From NCBI GenBank assembly GCA_945868085.1, contig CAMBKF010000021.1:1-35955 (forward strand): 35,955 nucleotides of DNA, written 5' to 3'. The notes beneath the pieces were generated by a model. That model made no database searches and was not told the origin of the DNA. It saw only the letters and a list, made by a program, of their open reading frames with translations. Made by a program: the position numbers and the translations under genes. This document shows positions 8,050 to 14,849 of the stretch, one piece after another (position 1 is the stretch's first letter; the number at the start of each line of letters is the position of its first letter). This DNA comes from an uncultured Oscillibacter sp. Lineage in GTDB: Bacteria > Bacillota > Clostridia > Oscillospirales > Oscillospiraceae.

Positions 8050-8759
8050 GCGCTCTCACCTCCAAACCGCCGGCCCATGGGCGACGCCAGATAGTCCCGC
8101 ACCGTGCCGAAGAAATGCTTCCCCTGGCCGGCGTGGAGGATGAAGTCCGCATAGCGCAGGGCGTTTTCCATGTCGTGGGTGACCATGACGATGGCGATGC
8201 CCTCGGTCTTGTTCAGGTACGCCAGGGTGCGGTAGAGGTCCTGGGCGGCGGCGGGATCCAGGCCCGTCACCGGCTCATCCAGGATCAGCAGCTCCCGGGC
8301 CGCGCACAGGGCCCGGGCCAGGAGCACCCGCTGCTGCTGGCCCCCGGAGAGCTCCCGGTAGCACCGGTCTTTTAGCTCCAGAATGCCCAGCTTGCCCATG
8401 TTCACCAGGGCCTGGGCCTTTTGGGCCGGGGTGTAGAGCAGCCGGTGGCCGCCGGCGCTCAAAAAGCCCGAGCGCACCACCTCCGTCACCGTGGCGGGAA
8501 AGTCCTTTTGGGCCCGGGTCTGCTGGGGCAGGTAGCCGATGGCCCCGCCCCGTAGGCTCTCCGCCCGGTCGATGCGGCCCGACAGGGGGCGCAGCAGGCC
8601 CAGCAGGCTTTTCAGCAGCGTGGACTTGCCGGAGCCGTTCTCGCCCACGATGCAGATGTAGTCCCCTCGCCGCACCTGGAAGTCCAGGTGCTCCCATATG
8701 GCCTTGCCCTCGTAGCCGAGATCGGCGTCCCGGCAGGCCAGTAAAATTTCCTTATCCAT
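8046..8759 (-). CDS. znuC: Zinc/manganese ABC transporter ATPase
   Basis: A 237-residue cytoplasmic ABC ATPase with Walker A GENGSGKS (39-46), Q-loop in YLPQQ, signature LSGGQ (137-141), Walker B LLILDEP (157-163) and switch His195 (VTHD). The start ATG directly abuts the znuA stop, and its own stop overlaps znuB. Length and context match ZnuC/AdcC. It powers metal import together with the neighbouring permease and binding lipoprotein. Confidence 0.94.
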   Translation of the reverse strand: MDKEILLACRDADLGYEGKAIWEHLDFQVRRGDYICIVGENGSGKSTLLKSLLGLLRPLSGRIDRAESLRGGAIGYLPQQTRAQKDFPATVTEVVRSGFLSAGGHRLLYTPAQKAQALVNMGKLGILELKDRCYRELSGGQQQRVLLARALCAARELLILDEPVTGLDPAAAQDLYRTLAYLNKTEGIAIVMVTHDMENALRYADFILHAGQGKHFFGTVRDYLASPMGRRFGGESA

Positions 8760-9701
8760 TCAGCATATCCCCTCTCGCAGCGCCGCCACATTCCGGCGCA
8801 TCAGGCTCAAATATCCCTCTCCCGCGGCCCAGTCCGCTGTGGAAACGGTCTGGCAGGAGTAAAACGTCACCACTTTTGCACCGGTGGTCTCTGCAATGGC
8901 CCCGGCCACCTTCCGGCTGCTCAGCTCCAGGGCGTACACCACGGGGATCTGATCCGCCCTTACCTTGTCAATGAGGAATTTCAGAGTGTAGAGGGACGGC
9001 TCCGTGTCCGACGAGCACCCGTGGAAGGCCGCCCGGTAGTTCAGCCCGTATTCCCGGCAGAAGTACAGCAGCGGGAACCGGTCGCCAAACACCAGAGTGT
9101 CCCGCTTCTTCTCGCTGACCACCTGTCGGAAATCCGCGTCCAGGTCGGAAAGCTCCTGCAGATAGTCCGCCAGGTTTGCCCGGAAATCCGCTTCGTGGGC
9201 CGGGTCGGCGGCGCAGAGAGCGTCGCAGATGGCCCGGCAGAGCTTCATAGCCTGCACCGGGGAGGTCCAGATGTGCTCGTCGTATTCTATTTCGTCGCTG
9301 TCGTGTTCGTGCTCGTGGCCGCCGCTGTCGATGGGCTCTTCCTCGATGGCGTCGGCGTAGTCCATCATCCGCAGCACCGTGGGGATGCTTTCACCGGCGG
9401 AGGCCAGGATCTGGTCCACCCACTGCTCCCCCTCGCCGCCGTTGTAGACAAATACGTCCGCCCGACTCACCCGGATCACATCCGCCGGGGTGGGCTCAAA
9501 GCTGTGGGCCTCCCGCCCGGCGGCCACCAGCAGCCGGGGCTCCACCCATTCCCCACCGATCACCCGCACAAAGTCGTAGTAAGGAAACAGGGAGCACACC
9601 ACCGAGAGCTTGCCGCTGTCCGTCTCCTCCACCGGTGCGCAGGCGCACAGGCCCAGGGCTGTGGCCGCCGCCAGCAGCAGGGCCAAAATGCGTTTTCTCA
9701 T
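8760..9701 (-). CDS. znuA: Zinc-binding lipoprotein of the ABC importer (ZnuA/AdcA type)
   Basis: The start chosen is MRKRILALLL (313 residues), which overlaps the zur stop by 4 bases; 12 extra upstream in-frame residues are rejected. It has a lipoprotein signal with cysteines in GLCAC. Cluster A-I binding-protein features are His66 in REAHSFEPTP, a His/Asp/Glu-rich loop (about 128-141, GGHEHEHDSDE) typical of zinc chaperoning, and His143 in DEHIW. At the usual third-ligand site the sequence is FGDRFPLLYF, with no His in place. A nearby His in AAFHGCS may substitute. This variant is, as far as I recall, common in Firmicutes members. It delivers zinc to ZnuBC at the cell surface. Confidence 0.92.
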   Translation of the reverse strand: MRKRILALLLAAATALGLCACAPVEETDSGKLSVVCSLFPYYDFVRVIGGEWVEPRLLVAAGREAHSFEPTPADVIRVSRADVFVYNGGEGEQWVDQILASAGESIPTVLRMMDYADAIEEEPIDSGGHEHEHDSDEIEYDEHIWTSPVQAMKLCRAICDALCAADPAHEADFRANLADYLQELSDLDADFRQVVSEKKRDTLVFGDRFPLLYFCREYGLNYRAAFHGCSSDTEPSLYTLKFLIDKVRADQIPVVYALELSSRKVAGAIAETTGAKVVTFYSCQTVSTADWAAGEGYLSLMRRNVAALREGIC

Positions 9702-10105
9702 TTCTTCGCCTCCCGAGCCTCCCGGCATTTCTGGCACAGGCCGTAGAACATGGTCCGCCGGGGGTTGATGGCGAAGCCGTGACCCTCCAGCAGGTGGTCG
9801 TACAGCTCCCCCAGGTGGGAGCAGTCCATGTGGAAAATGGCGCCGCAGCCCTCACACTGGAGCAGGAAGCAGTCGTTGTGCCGGGCCTTGTCGCAGTATT
9901 GGTAGTAGGCCCCCTCATCGGTGAGCAGCTTGTGGACCTTGCCCTGGGCCACCAGCTTTTCCAGCTGCCGGTATACGGTGCTCAGGCCCACGGACTGACC
10001 GTCCTGCCGCAGCTTCTGGGCCAGGTCCATGGCCGTGGCCCGGCCGCCGGGGCAGGAGGCGATGCACTGCAGCACCGCCGTCTGCTGCTTGGTCATATAG
10101 GACAT
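9698..10105 (-). CDS. zur: Fur-family regulator, probably Zur
   Basis: A 135-residue Fur-family repressor with an N-terminal winged helix (DGQSVGLSTVYRQLEKL is the recognition-helix region) and a C-terminal dimerisation domain. It has two structural CxxC pairs, Cys84/Cys87 and Cys124/Cys127, typical of the zinc site in Fur/Zur. The start ATG is 8 bases after GGAGGG. It heads the operon zur-znuA-znuC-znuB, which points to zinc-dependent repression of zinc uptake. A 29-bp palindrome lies on its promoter. Zur is inferred from context; PerR or Fur function cannot be excluded by sequence alone. Confidence 0.9.
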   Translation of the reverse strand: MSYMTKQQTAVLQCIASCPGGRATAMDLAQKLRQDGQSVGLSTVYRQLEKLVAQGKVHKLLTDEGAYYQYCDKARHNDCFLLQCEGCGAIFHMDCSHLGELYDHLLEGHGFAINPRRTMFYGLCQKCREAREAKK

Positions 10106-10120
10106 GGGAACATCCCTCCG

Positions 10121-10174
10121 AATTTGAAAATGATTATCGTTTTCAAATTATAGCGATTTTTACGCCGTTGTCAA
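10121..10174 (-). promoter_or_regulatory. Promoter and Fur/Zur box of the zinc operon
   Basis: On the minus strand there is TTGACA (10169-10174), a 16-base spacer and TATAAT (10147-10152). Overlapping the -10 and the start point is the perfect inverted repeat AATTTGAAAA-N9-TTTTCAAATT (10121-10149). Its centre contains a 7-1-7 Fur-type core (TGAAAATGATTATCG). Metal-bound repressor here would block the whole operon including its own gene. Confidence 0.88.
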
Positions 10175-10236
10175 GAGGATGTGGAAAACCCGCCGGAGGA
10201 AATTTTTGACCCAGGTTGCGCTGTGCCTACCGTGCG

Positions 10237-10504
10237 GGGCGATGTGGGCATCGCCCCCTACGGAGCTCTATCGGCAAACGATTCGTAGGGGTCGGCCTCC
10301 CGGACGACCCGAACCGGGCTTGCGCAAATTTCCCCATTAATCGTAGGGCGGGGTGCCCACACCCCGCCGCCTGTCAACCACCGCGCCCTCCCGGCAGGGC
10401 ACACGGGCCCTGCCCTACAAAAATATTGCGTATTACCCCGGGCGGACTGGGTCGTCCGCCCCTACAAAGGAATGCCCTGTAGGGCGGGACCACGTGTCCC
10501 GCCT
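10237..10504. repeat. Dispersed GTAGGG hairpin repeats, cluster 3
   Basis: Modules in both orientations. Inverted: GGGGCGATG tggg CATCGCCCC (10237-10262) and GGGCGGAC...GTCCGCCC (about 10440-10466). Direct: GTAGGGGTCGGCC...GACCC (about 10286-10311), GTAGGGCGGGGTG ccca CACCCCGCC (10343-10368) and GTAGGGCGGGAC...GTCCCGCC (about 10480-10504). The part from about 10250 to 10325 recurs nearly unchanged at 19520-19595. No gene is visible. Confidence 0.8.
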
Positions 10505-10538
10505 CCCCCTATCCACCGCACCCCTTGCAAAAAGACCT

Positions 10539-10580
10539 GTCATTGCGAAGCCAGTTCGCAAACTGGCTGTGGCAATCCGT
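10539..10580. repeat. CATTGCG palindromic repeat, copy 2
   Basis: GTCATTGCGAAG, then the hairpin CCAGTT cgc AAACTGG, then CTGTGGCAATCCGT. Nearly identical to the copy at 19671-19714. Confidence 0.8.
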
Positions 10581-10623
10581 TTTCCCTGCATTATACGCCT
10601 TGTTGTGTGCGTGCCGACCGCGG

Positions 10624-10655
10624 CTCCCTTTCTTTCTGCGGCGAAAGAAAGGGAG
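10624..10655. repeat. 13-bp perfect hairpin in noncoding DNA
   Basis: CTCCCTTTCTTTC (10624-10636) pairs exactly with GAAAGAAAGGGAG (10643-10655) around TGCGGC. It lies in a 280-base stretch (10600-10880) with no credible gene, between repeat clusters. Confidence 0.6.
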
Positions 10656-10859
10656 GAAAGAACGCCGTCAAAACCAAGGTTTTGAAATCCTTTCCGCGGC
10701 TGAGGTGCCGCCTGCGTCGGTTCCTTTCAGCCACGCGACGGCGGCACAGTGCAAATTTCTTGCCTTGCTTTCGTATCGCCTCTGCGTCTCCATCCGCGAC
10801 GCGCTCTGCGCTTGTGCTGGCCTGGCGGGACGGGGGAAACCTCCGCGTCTGCCGTGCGG

Positions 10860-11083
10860 CGGCGTGAGGGCACGCCGCCCTACGCAATGCTCCCATTCCG
10901 TTTCGTAGGGGCCGGCGTCCTCGACGGCCCGCACCGGGCCTGCGCCGCACCCCGGCAGGGCACACGGGCCCTGCCCTACAAAGAAAACGGATTCCCACGT
11001 CGCTCCGCTCCTCGGAATGACAGAAATCTTTTCGTAATCTGTCATTGCGAGCCAGTGACCGATGTCACTGGTGTGGCAATCCG
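10860..11083. repeat. Mixed repeat cluster upstream of the DUF2804 gene
   Basis: Holds inverted and direct GTAGGG modules (about 10862-10935), the GCAGGGC...GGCCCTGC module (about 10953-10980), an inverted and divergent CATTGCG-type element (10985-11024, reading TGTCATTCCGAGG on the minus strand) and a direct CATTGCG copy (11041-11083) with arms CCAGTGA/TCACTGG. Confidence 0.7.
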
Positions 11084-11111
11084 CGTCCCCCGCGCGATTC
11101 CCCCCTCCGCG

Positions 11112-11140
11112 TTGACGCTCCCTTATAAATATGTTATACT
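11112..11140 (+). promoter_or_regulatory. Promoter of the DUF2804 gene
   Basis: TTGACG (11112-11117), 17-base spacer, TATACT (11135-11140), then a GGGGGA ribosome site and the ATG at 11167. Confidence 0.8.
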
Positions 11141-11166
11141 GACAAAAAACAAAAGGGGGACCCATC

Positions 11167-12195
11167 ATGCAGCACGAGATCACCGCCGCCCAGCCCCTGC
11201 TGGACGAAAAAGGCAATCTGCGCGAGGCCGGTTACTGCAAAAAGCTCCTGCCCATCTACCGCCGCCGGGACATCAAGGCCGGGGCCATGCGCATCAAGGA
11301 GTGGGACTATTACCTTATTAATAACGGCCATTTTGCCGTGGCCCTGACCATCGACGACAACAGCTACATGGGCCTGGACTCTATCTCCCTGCTGAACTTT
11401 GACGAGGGCTGGGAGAAGACCAAGAGCCCCATGCGCGCCTTCCCCATGGGCAAGACCGGCCTGCCGGAGTCTTCCGAGACCGGGGATGTGTCCATCTCCG
11501 GCAAGGGCTATCACCTGTCTTTCCGCCACGAGGGTGCGGACCGGGTGCTGGACTTCCACATGGAGGATTTCCTGGACGGCGCGGCCATTGACGGCCGCAT
11601 CCGCCTTACGGATGAGCCGGAGGAGAGCATGGTCATCTGCACCCCCTTCCCCAAGGCCGGACATTTCTACTATAATCAGAAGATCAACTGTCTCCGGGCC
11701 AGCGGCACCGTCACCGCCGCCGGCCGCAGCTATACCTTTGACCCGGCGGATTCTTTCGCCGTGCTGGACTGGGGCCGGGGCGTGTGGACCTACCACAACA
11801 CCTGGTATTGGGGCAGCGCCAGCGGCCAGGTGGACGGGGTGCCCTTCGGCTGGAACATCGGCTACGGCTTCGGCGACACCTCCGCCGCCAGTGAGAACAT
11901 GCTCTTTTACGGCGGCAAGGCCCACAAGCTGAGCCAGGTGACCTTCCACATCCCCCAGAAGGACGGCCGGGACGATTTCCTGGCTCCCTGGACCTTCACC
12001 TCGGATGACGGCCGCTTTGAGATGGCCTTCACGCCGGTGCTGGACCGGGCGGCCTGCACGGATGTCAAGCTCATCAAGAGCGACCAGCACCAGGTCTTTG
12101 GCCGCTTCACCGGCACCGCCACCCTGGATGACGGAACGGTGATCCGGGTGGAGGATTTCCCGGGCTTTGCGGAAAAGGTGGAAAACAAGTGGTAA
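11167..12195 (+). CDS. DUF2804 family protein
   Basis: A 342-residue protein I recognise as DUF2804, from its early CKKLLPIYRRRDIKAGAMRIKEWDYY segment, the central FDPADSFAVLDWGRGVWTY and the WNIGYGFGD region. The family is thought to adopt a calycin/AttH-like beta-barrel fold, but no reaction is established that I can cite. There is no signal peptide or membrane segment, so it is probably cytoplasmic. It is a single-gene unit with a consensus-like promoter upstream and a strong terminator downstream. Codon use matches the host. Confidence 0.85.
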   Translation: MQHEITAAQPLLDEKGNLREAGYCKKLLPIYRRRDIKAGAMRIKEWDYYLINNGHFAVALTIDDNSYMGLDSISLLNFDEGWEKTKSPMRAFPMGKTGLPESSETGDVSISGKGYHLSFRHEGADRVLDFHMEDFLDGAAIDGRIRLTDEPEESMVICTPFPKAGHFYYNQKINCLRASGTVTAAGRSYTFDPADSFAVLDWGRGVWTYHNTWYWGSASGQVDGVPFGWNIGYGFGDTSAASENMLFYGGKAHKLSQVTFHIPQKDGRDDFLAPWTFTSDDGRFEMAFTPVLDRAACTDVKLIKSDQHQVFGRFTGTATLDDGTVIRVEDFPGFAEKVENKW

Positions 12196-12233
12196 CGCCC
12201 CGGCGGGATGCCCCCGCTGCCATAGAAACTCTG

Positions 12234-12266
12234 AAAGAGAACGGACGGCCGGTCCGTTCTCTTTTT
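12234..12266 (+). terminator. Terminator after the DUF2804 gene
   Basis: Arms AGAGAACGGAC (12236-12246) and GTCCGTTCTCT (12252-12262), followed by TTTT. Confidence 0.9.
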
Positions 12267-12349
12267 GCACCCGGGAGGATGCGCATATTGTCCGCTGGGA
12301 TACAGTGCTGCCGGCTGGGCATCGGGACGCCGCCCTACGCAATGATCGC

Positions 12350-12633
12350 ATCCTTTTCGTAGGGGCCGATGCCCACATCGGCCCGCACGCAGAAATTTGC
12401 AAGCCGTCCGTAGGGGTGGGGCTCTGTCCCGCCACGCGTCAACCACTGCACCCTCCCGGCAGGGCACGCGGGCCCTGCCCTACAAAAATATTGCGTGTTA
12501 CCCCGGGCGGACAGGGTCGTCCGCCCCTGCGAAGGAATGCCTTGTAGGGCGGGACCCATGGGTCCCGCCGCACACCGCACCCCATGCAAACCCTGCCATT
12601 GCGAAACAGTTCGCACACTGGCGCAGCAATCCG
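12350..12633. repeat. Dispersed repeat cluster 4
   Basis: GTAGGGGCCGATG ccca CATCGGCCC (about 12359-12385, same arms as 1420-1446), the GCAGGGC...GGCCCTGC module (about 12455-12486), an inverted GGGCGGAC...GTCCGCCCC module (about 12505-12530), GTAGGGCGGGACC catg GGTCCCGCC (about 12544-12570) and a degenerate CATTGCG copy (12595-12633). No coding sequence is credible. Confidence 0.75.
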
Positions 12634-12778
12634 TATCCCTCTGCCCCTCGCTTCCCGCCGTGCGCCTGGCAAACACGGCCTCGGCAGGCGACGCACCGAA
12701 TTACCACAATCCAAGAAACGTTTCTCTGAATGAAACAAAACACACAAAAATGGGGCAAAACCTTTCCTGTATGTTCAT

Positions 12779-12814
12779 TGTTAAGAAACTGACAAGATTG
12801 TTTGTTTCTTAACA
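12779..12814. repeat. Perfect 11-bp inverted repeat upstream of the first NSS promoter
   Basis: TGTTAAGAAAC (12779-12789) and GTTTCTTAACA (12804-12814), separated by 14 bases. It lies about 100 bases upstream of the -10. It could be an operator or a stem. No match exists upstream of the second paralogue. Confidence 0.55.
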
Positions 12815-12830
12815 GGAATAATGCACTGTT

Positions 12831-12882
12831 GTTCACAGAATGTTAAAAAGGCCGAATAGGATGACAAATTTTTATTAAAAAT
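12831..12882 (+). promoter_or_regulatory. Conserved upstream elements of the first NSS promoter
   Basis: The box GTTCACAGAATGTTAAAAAG (12831-12850) starts 80 bases before the -10, and the near-palindrome AATTTTTATTAAAAAT (12867-12882) starts 44 bases before it. Both recur at exactly the same distances before the second paralogue (14641 and 14677). Confidence 0.6.
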
Positions 12883-12887
12883 GTCAA

Positions 12888-12916
12888 TTGTGGACAAGAA
12901 AGGAATCCTGTATACT
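12888..12916 (+). promoter_or_regulatory. Promoter of the first NSS gene
   Basis: TTGTGG (12888-12893), 17-base spacer, TATACT (12911-12916). The predicted start point (about 12923) is at the foot of the first leader hairpin. Confidence 0.75.
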
Positions 12917-12926
12917 CTAAGTATAA

Positions 12927-13012
12927 GCCTGTGTTAGCTTTTCCGGCTTACACAGGCAAATTTTTACCCTTTTCCGGGGTGCGTTTCCCGAGAGTAAAAA
13001 ACCATGGGAAAC
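12927..13012 (+). ncRNA. Structured 5' leader of NSS gene 1, candidate cis-regulatory RNA
   Basis: The 5'-terminal hairpin P1 is 12927-12938 with 12946-12957 (12 positions, one T-T mismatch). Then comes the linker CAAATTTTTA. P2 is ACCC/GGGT (12966-12969 with 12977-12980). P3 is GTTTCCC/GGGAAAC (12983-12989 with 13006-13012), with an A-rich loop containing GAGAGTAAAAAA. The linker TTTTTA (12961-12966) can pair with TAAAAA (12995-13000) in the P3 loop as a pseudoknot, in competition with the first pair of P2. The start codon is 28 bases after P3. The same architecture precedes NSS gene 2 with compensating changes. It is not recognised as a known riboswitch class. Confidence 0.6.
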
Positions 13013-13039
13013 AAAACTTACATCTAAGGAGAGAAAACA

Positions 13040-14482
13040 ATGGAAGAAAGAAAAGGCTTTGGATCCACATTTGGATTCCTCATGGCAGCCGTTGGTTCGG
13101 CAGTCGGCCTTGGCAACATCTGGGGCTTCCCCAATAAGATGGGTGCCAACGGCGGCTTCACATTCCTCGTCATCTACCTGATCCTGGCAGCCCTGTGCGG
13201 CTTCGTGGTCATGGTGGGCGAGCTGGCCCTGGGCCGCAAGACCGGCAAGGGCGCCGTGGGCGCCTACCAGGTGCTGAGCAAGCGGTTCAAGTGGCTGGGC
13301 TGGCTGGGCATCCTGTCTGCATTCCTGATCCTGGGCTTCTACTGCGCCCTGGGCGGCTACTGTATCAAGTACGTCGTGCTGAACGTGGGCAACCTCTTCG
13401 GCGCCGGCTTTGGCAACAACGGCCTGGCCAGCGGCGATGTGTTCGGCAACCTGCTGACCAATCAGCTGGAGTCCGTGATCTACGGCCTCATCTTCGTGGT
13501 GCTGACCCTGCTCATCGTTATGGGCGGCGTGTCCAGCGGTATCGAGAAGTTCTGCTCCGTTGGTATGCCCTGCCTGTTCTTCATGCTGGTCATCGTCATC
13601 ATCCGCGCCTGCACTCTGCCCGGCGCTGTGGATGGCCTGAAGTACATGTTCGTTCCCGGCTGGGCTGTGGAGCACGGCGTTATTGAAAAGGCACCCAGTC
13701 TCATCACGGTCCTGTCCAACGCAGGCGGCCAGATGTTCTTCTCCCTGTCTCTGGGCATGGGCATCATGATCACCTACGGTTCCTACCTGGATAAGAAGCA
13801 GAACATCGAAAAGAACGCCCTGGTCATCGTCATCTGCGATACCCTCATCGCTCTGATGGCCGGCCTGGCGGTTATGCCCGCCCGTTTCGCCCTGGATCCC
13901 GAGGGCCCCATCGGCGGCCCCAAGCTGCTGTTCATCACCATGCAGAACGTGTTCAACACCATGGGCACCGTGGGTTACATCTTCGGCCTCATCTTCTACC
14001 TGCTGGTCATCCTGGCCGCTGTTTCCTCCTCCATCTCCCTGCTGGAGGTCATCGTGGCTCACTTTGTGGATAAGGCCCGCGACAAGGGCAAGGGCGACAA
14101 GCGCAAGGCTTACTCCGTCATCGCCGCCATCGCCGCCGGCGCTCTGTGCATCCTGGTGTGCCTGGACGGCCTGGGCTCCAACGGTATGTCTCCCTGCCAC
14201 ATCCTGGGCATCGAGGCCAGCAACTGGAGCGACTGCTGGCTGGACTTCTTCGACATGATCGCCGAGGGTATCCTGATGCCCGTGGGCGCCCTGCTCATGT
14301 GCATCTGCATCGGCTATGAGCTGAAGCCTCAGTTCGTGGACGACGAGTGCTGCCTGGAGGGCAACAGCTTCAAGAGCAAGAAGTACTTCAACTTCTGCGT
14401 CAAGACCATCACCCCCATCCTGATGGTGTTCGTGCTGCTGGGCCAGATCGACCAGTTCTTCAGCCTGGGCTGGTTCTCCTAA
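13040..14482 (+). CDS. Neurotransmitter:sodium symporter family transporter, copy 1
   Basis: A 480-residue sodium-coupled transporter (SNF/NSS, LeuT fold), probably for amino acids or small amines, in the cell membrane with about 12 hydrophobic spans. The TM1 signature is GSAVGLGNIWGFP (about residues 18-30), where the half-unwound helix binds substrate and sodium. The usual WRFP reads WGFP, so the arginine that forms the outer gate in LeuT is absent. Other family segments are the ELALGRKTGKGAVGAY loop and the conserved FDPEGPIGG-like stretch (ALDPEGPIGGPKLLF). The ribosome site AAGGAG lies about 10 bases before the ATG. It is followed by a GNRA-loop terminator and a tandem paralogue. Substrate unknown. 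Confidence 0.92.
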   Translation: MEERKGFGSTFGFLMAAVGSAVGLGNIWGFPNKMGANGGFTFLVIYLILAALCGFVVMVGELALGRKTGKGAVGAYQVLSKRFKWLGWLGILSAFLILGFYCALGGYCIKYVVLNVGNLFGAGFGNNGLASGDVFGNLLTNQLESVIYGLIFVVLTLLIVMGGVSSGIEKFCSVGMPCLFFMLVIVIIRACTLPGAVDGLKYMFVPGWAVEHGVIEKAPSLITVLSNAGGQMFFSLSLGMGIMITYGSYLDKKQNIEKNALVIVICDTLIALMAGLAVMPARFALDPEGPIGGPKLLFITMQNVFNTMGTVGYIFGLIFYLLVILAAVSSSISLLEVIVAHFVDKARDKGKGDKRKAYSVIAAIAAGALCILVCLDGLGSNGMSPCHILGIEASNWSDCWLDFFDMIAEGILMPVGALLMCICIGYELKPQFVDDECCLEGNSFKSKKYFNFCVKTITPILMVFVLLGQIDQFFSLGWFS

Positions 14483-14505
14483 CGGAACGCAGCAAAACCG
14501 AAACT

Positions 14506-14540
14506 AAAAAACCGGAGCGAAAGCTCCGGTTTTTCTTTTT
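14506..14540 (+). terminator. Terminator after NSS gene 1
   Basis: ACCGGAGC gaaa GCTCCGGT (14511-14530) with a GNRA-type loop, an upstream A run and TTTTCTTTTT after it. The same stem ends NSS gene 2. Confidence 0.92.
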
Positions 14541-14640
14541 ACGAAAAATTGTTTCGACGATCATTGGAGGAAACACAGGCAAAAATCTACTTCCAAGAAA
14601 TATAAAAAGCGGTATGTTTCGTAGTGTGAGAATAATTTCT

Positions 14641-14692
14641 GTTCATAAAATGTTAAAAGATACAAATCGTGCGTCAAATATTTATAAATATT
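14641..14692 (+). promoter_or_regulatory. Conserved upstream elements of the second NSS promoter
   Basis: GTTCATAAAATGTTAAAAGA (14641-14660; 16 of 20 bases match the first copy) and the perfect palindrome AATATTTATAAATATT (14677-14692), at the same distances (80 and 44 bases) from the -10 as in copy 1. Confidence 0.6.
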
Positions 14693-14720
14693 GCCAATAG
14701 CGCGTAAAAAAATAATTTTG

Positions 14721-14823
14721 TATACTGTAAAGGGAAACTTGTGGCGAATATGGAGAGCGCCGCAAGCAAAATTTTTCACCCCACAGGGGCGAGTTTCCTG
14801 AAAGTGGAAAAACTCCGGGAAAC
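14721..14823 (+). ncRNA. -10 box and structured 5' leader of NSS gene 2, candidate cis-regulatory RNA
   Basis: TATACT (14721-14726) is followed by the same fold as copy 1. P1 is CTTGTGGCG/CGCCGCAAG (14738-14746 with 14758-14766, one G-T pair), with a different sequence from copy 1. The linker is CAAAATTTTTC. P2 is CCCC/GGGG (14779-14782 with 14786-14789). P3 is GTTTCCTG/CGGGAAAC (14793-14800 with 14816-14823). The pseudoknot pairing is TTTTTC (14772-14777) with GAAAAA (14807-14812); the last pair is C-G here and A-T in copy 1. No good -35 is seen. Confidence 0.6.
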
Positions 14824-14849
14824 GAATCTGATTTTAAGGAGAGAAAACA

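Noticed and set aside
10237-10504. Possible CRISPR array in the repeat clusters
   Set aside because: Units occur in both orientations, with irregular spacing and differing arms; there are no equal-length spacers or cas genes.
12779-12814. Rex-type box (TTGTTAA...TTAACA) before NSS gene 1
   Set aside because: The half-sites are 22 bases apart rather than the 4-6 expected for Rex.
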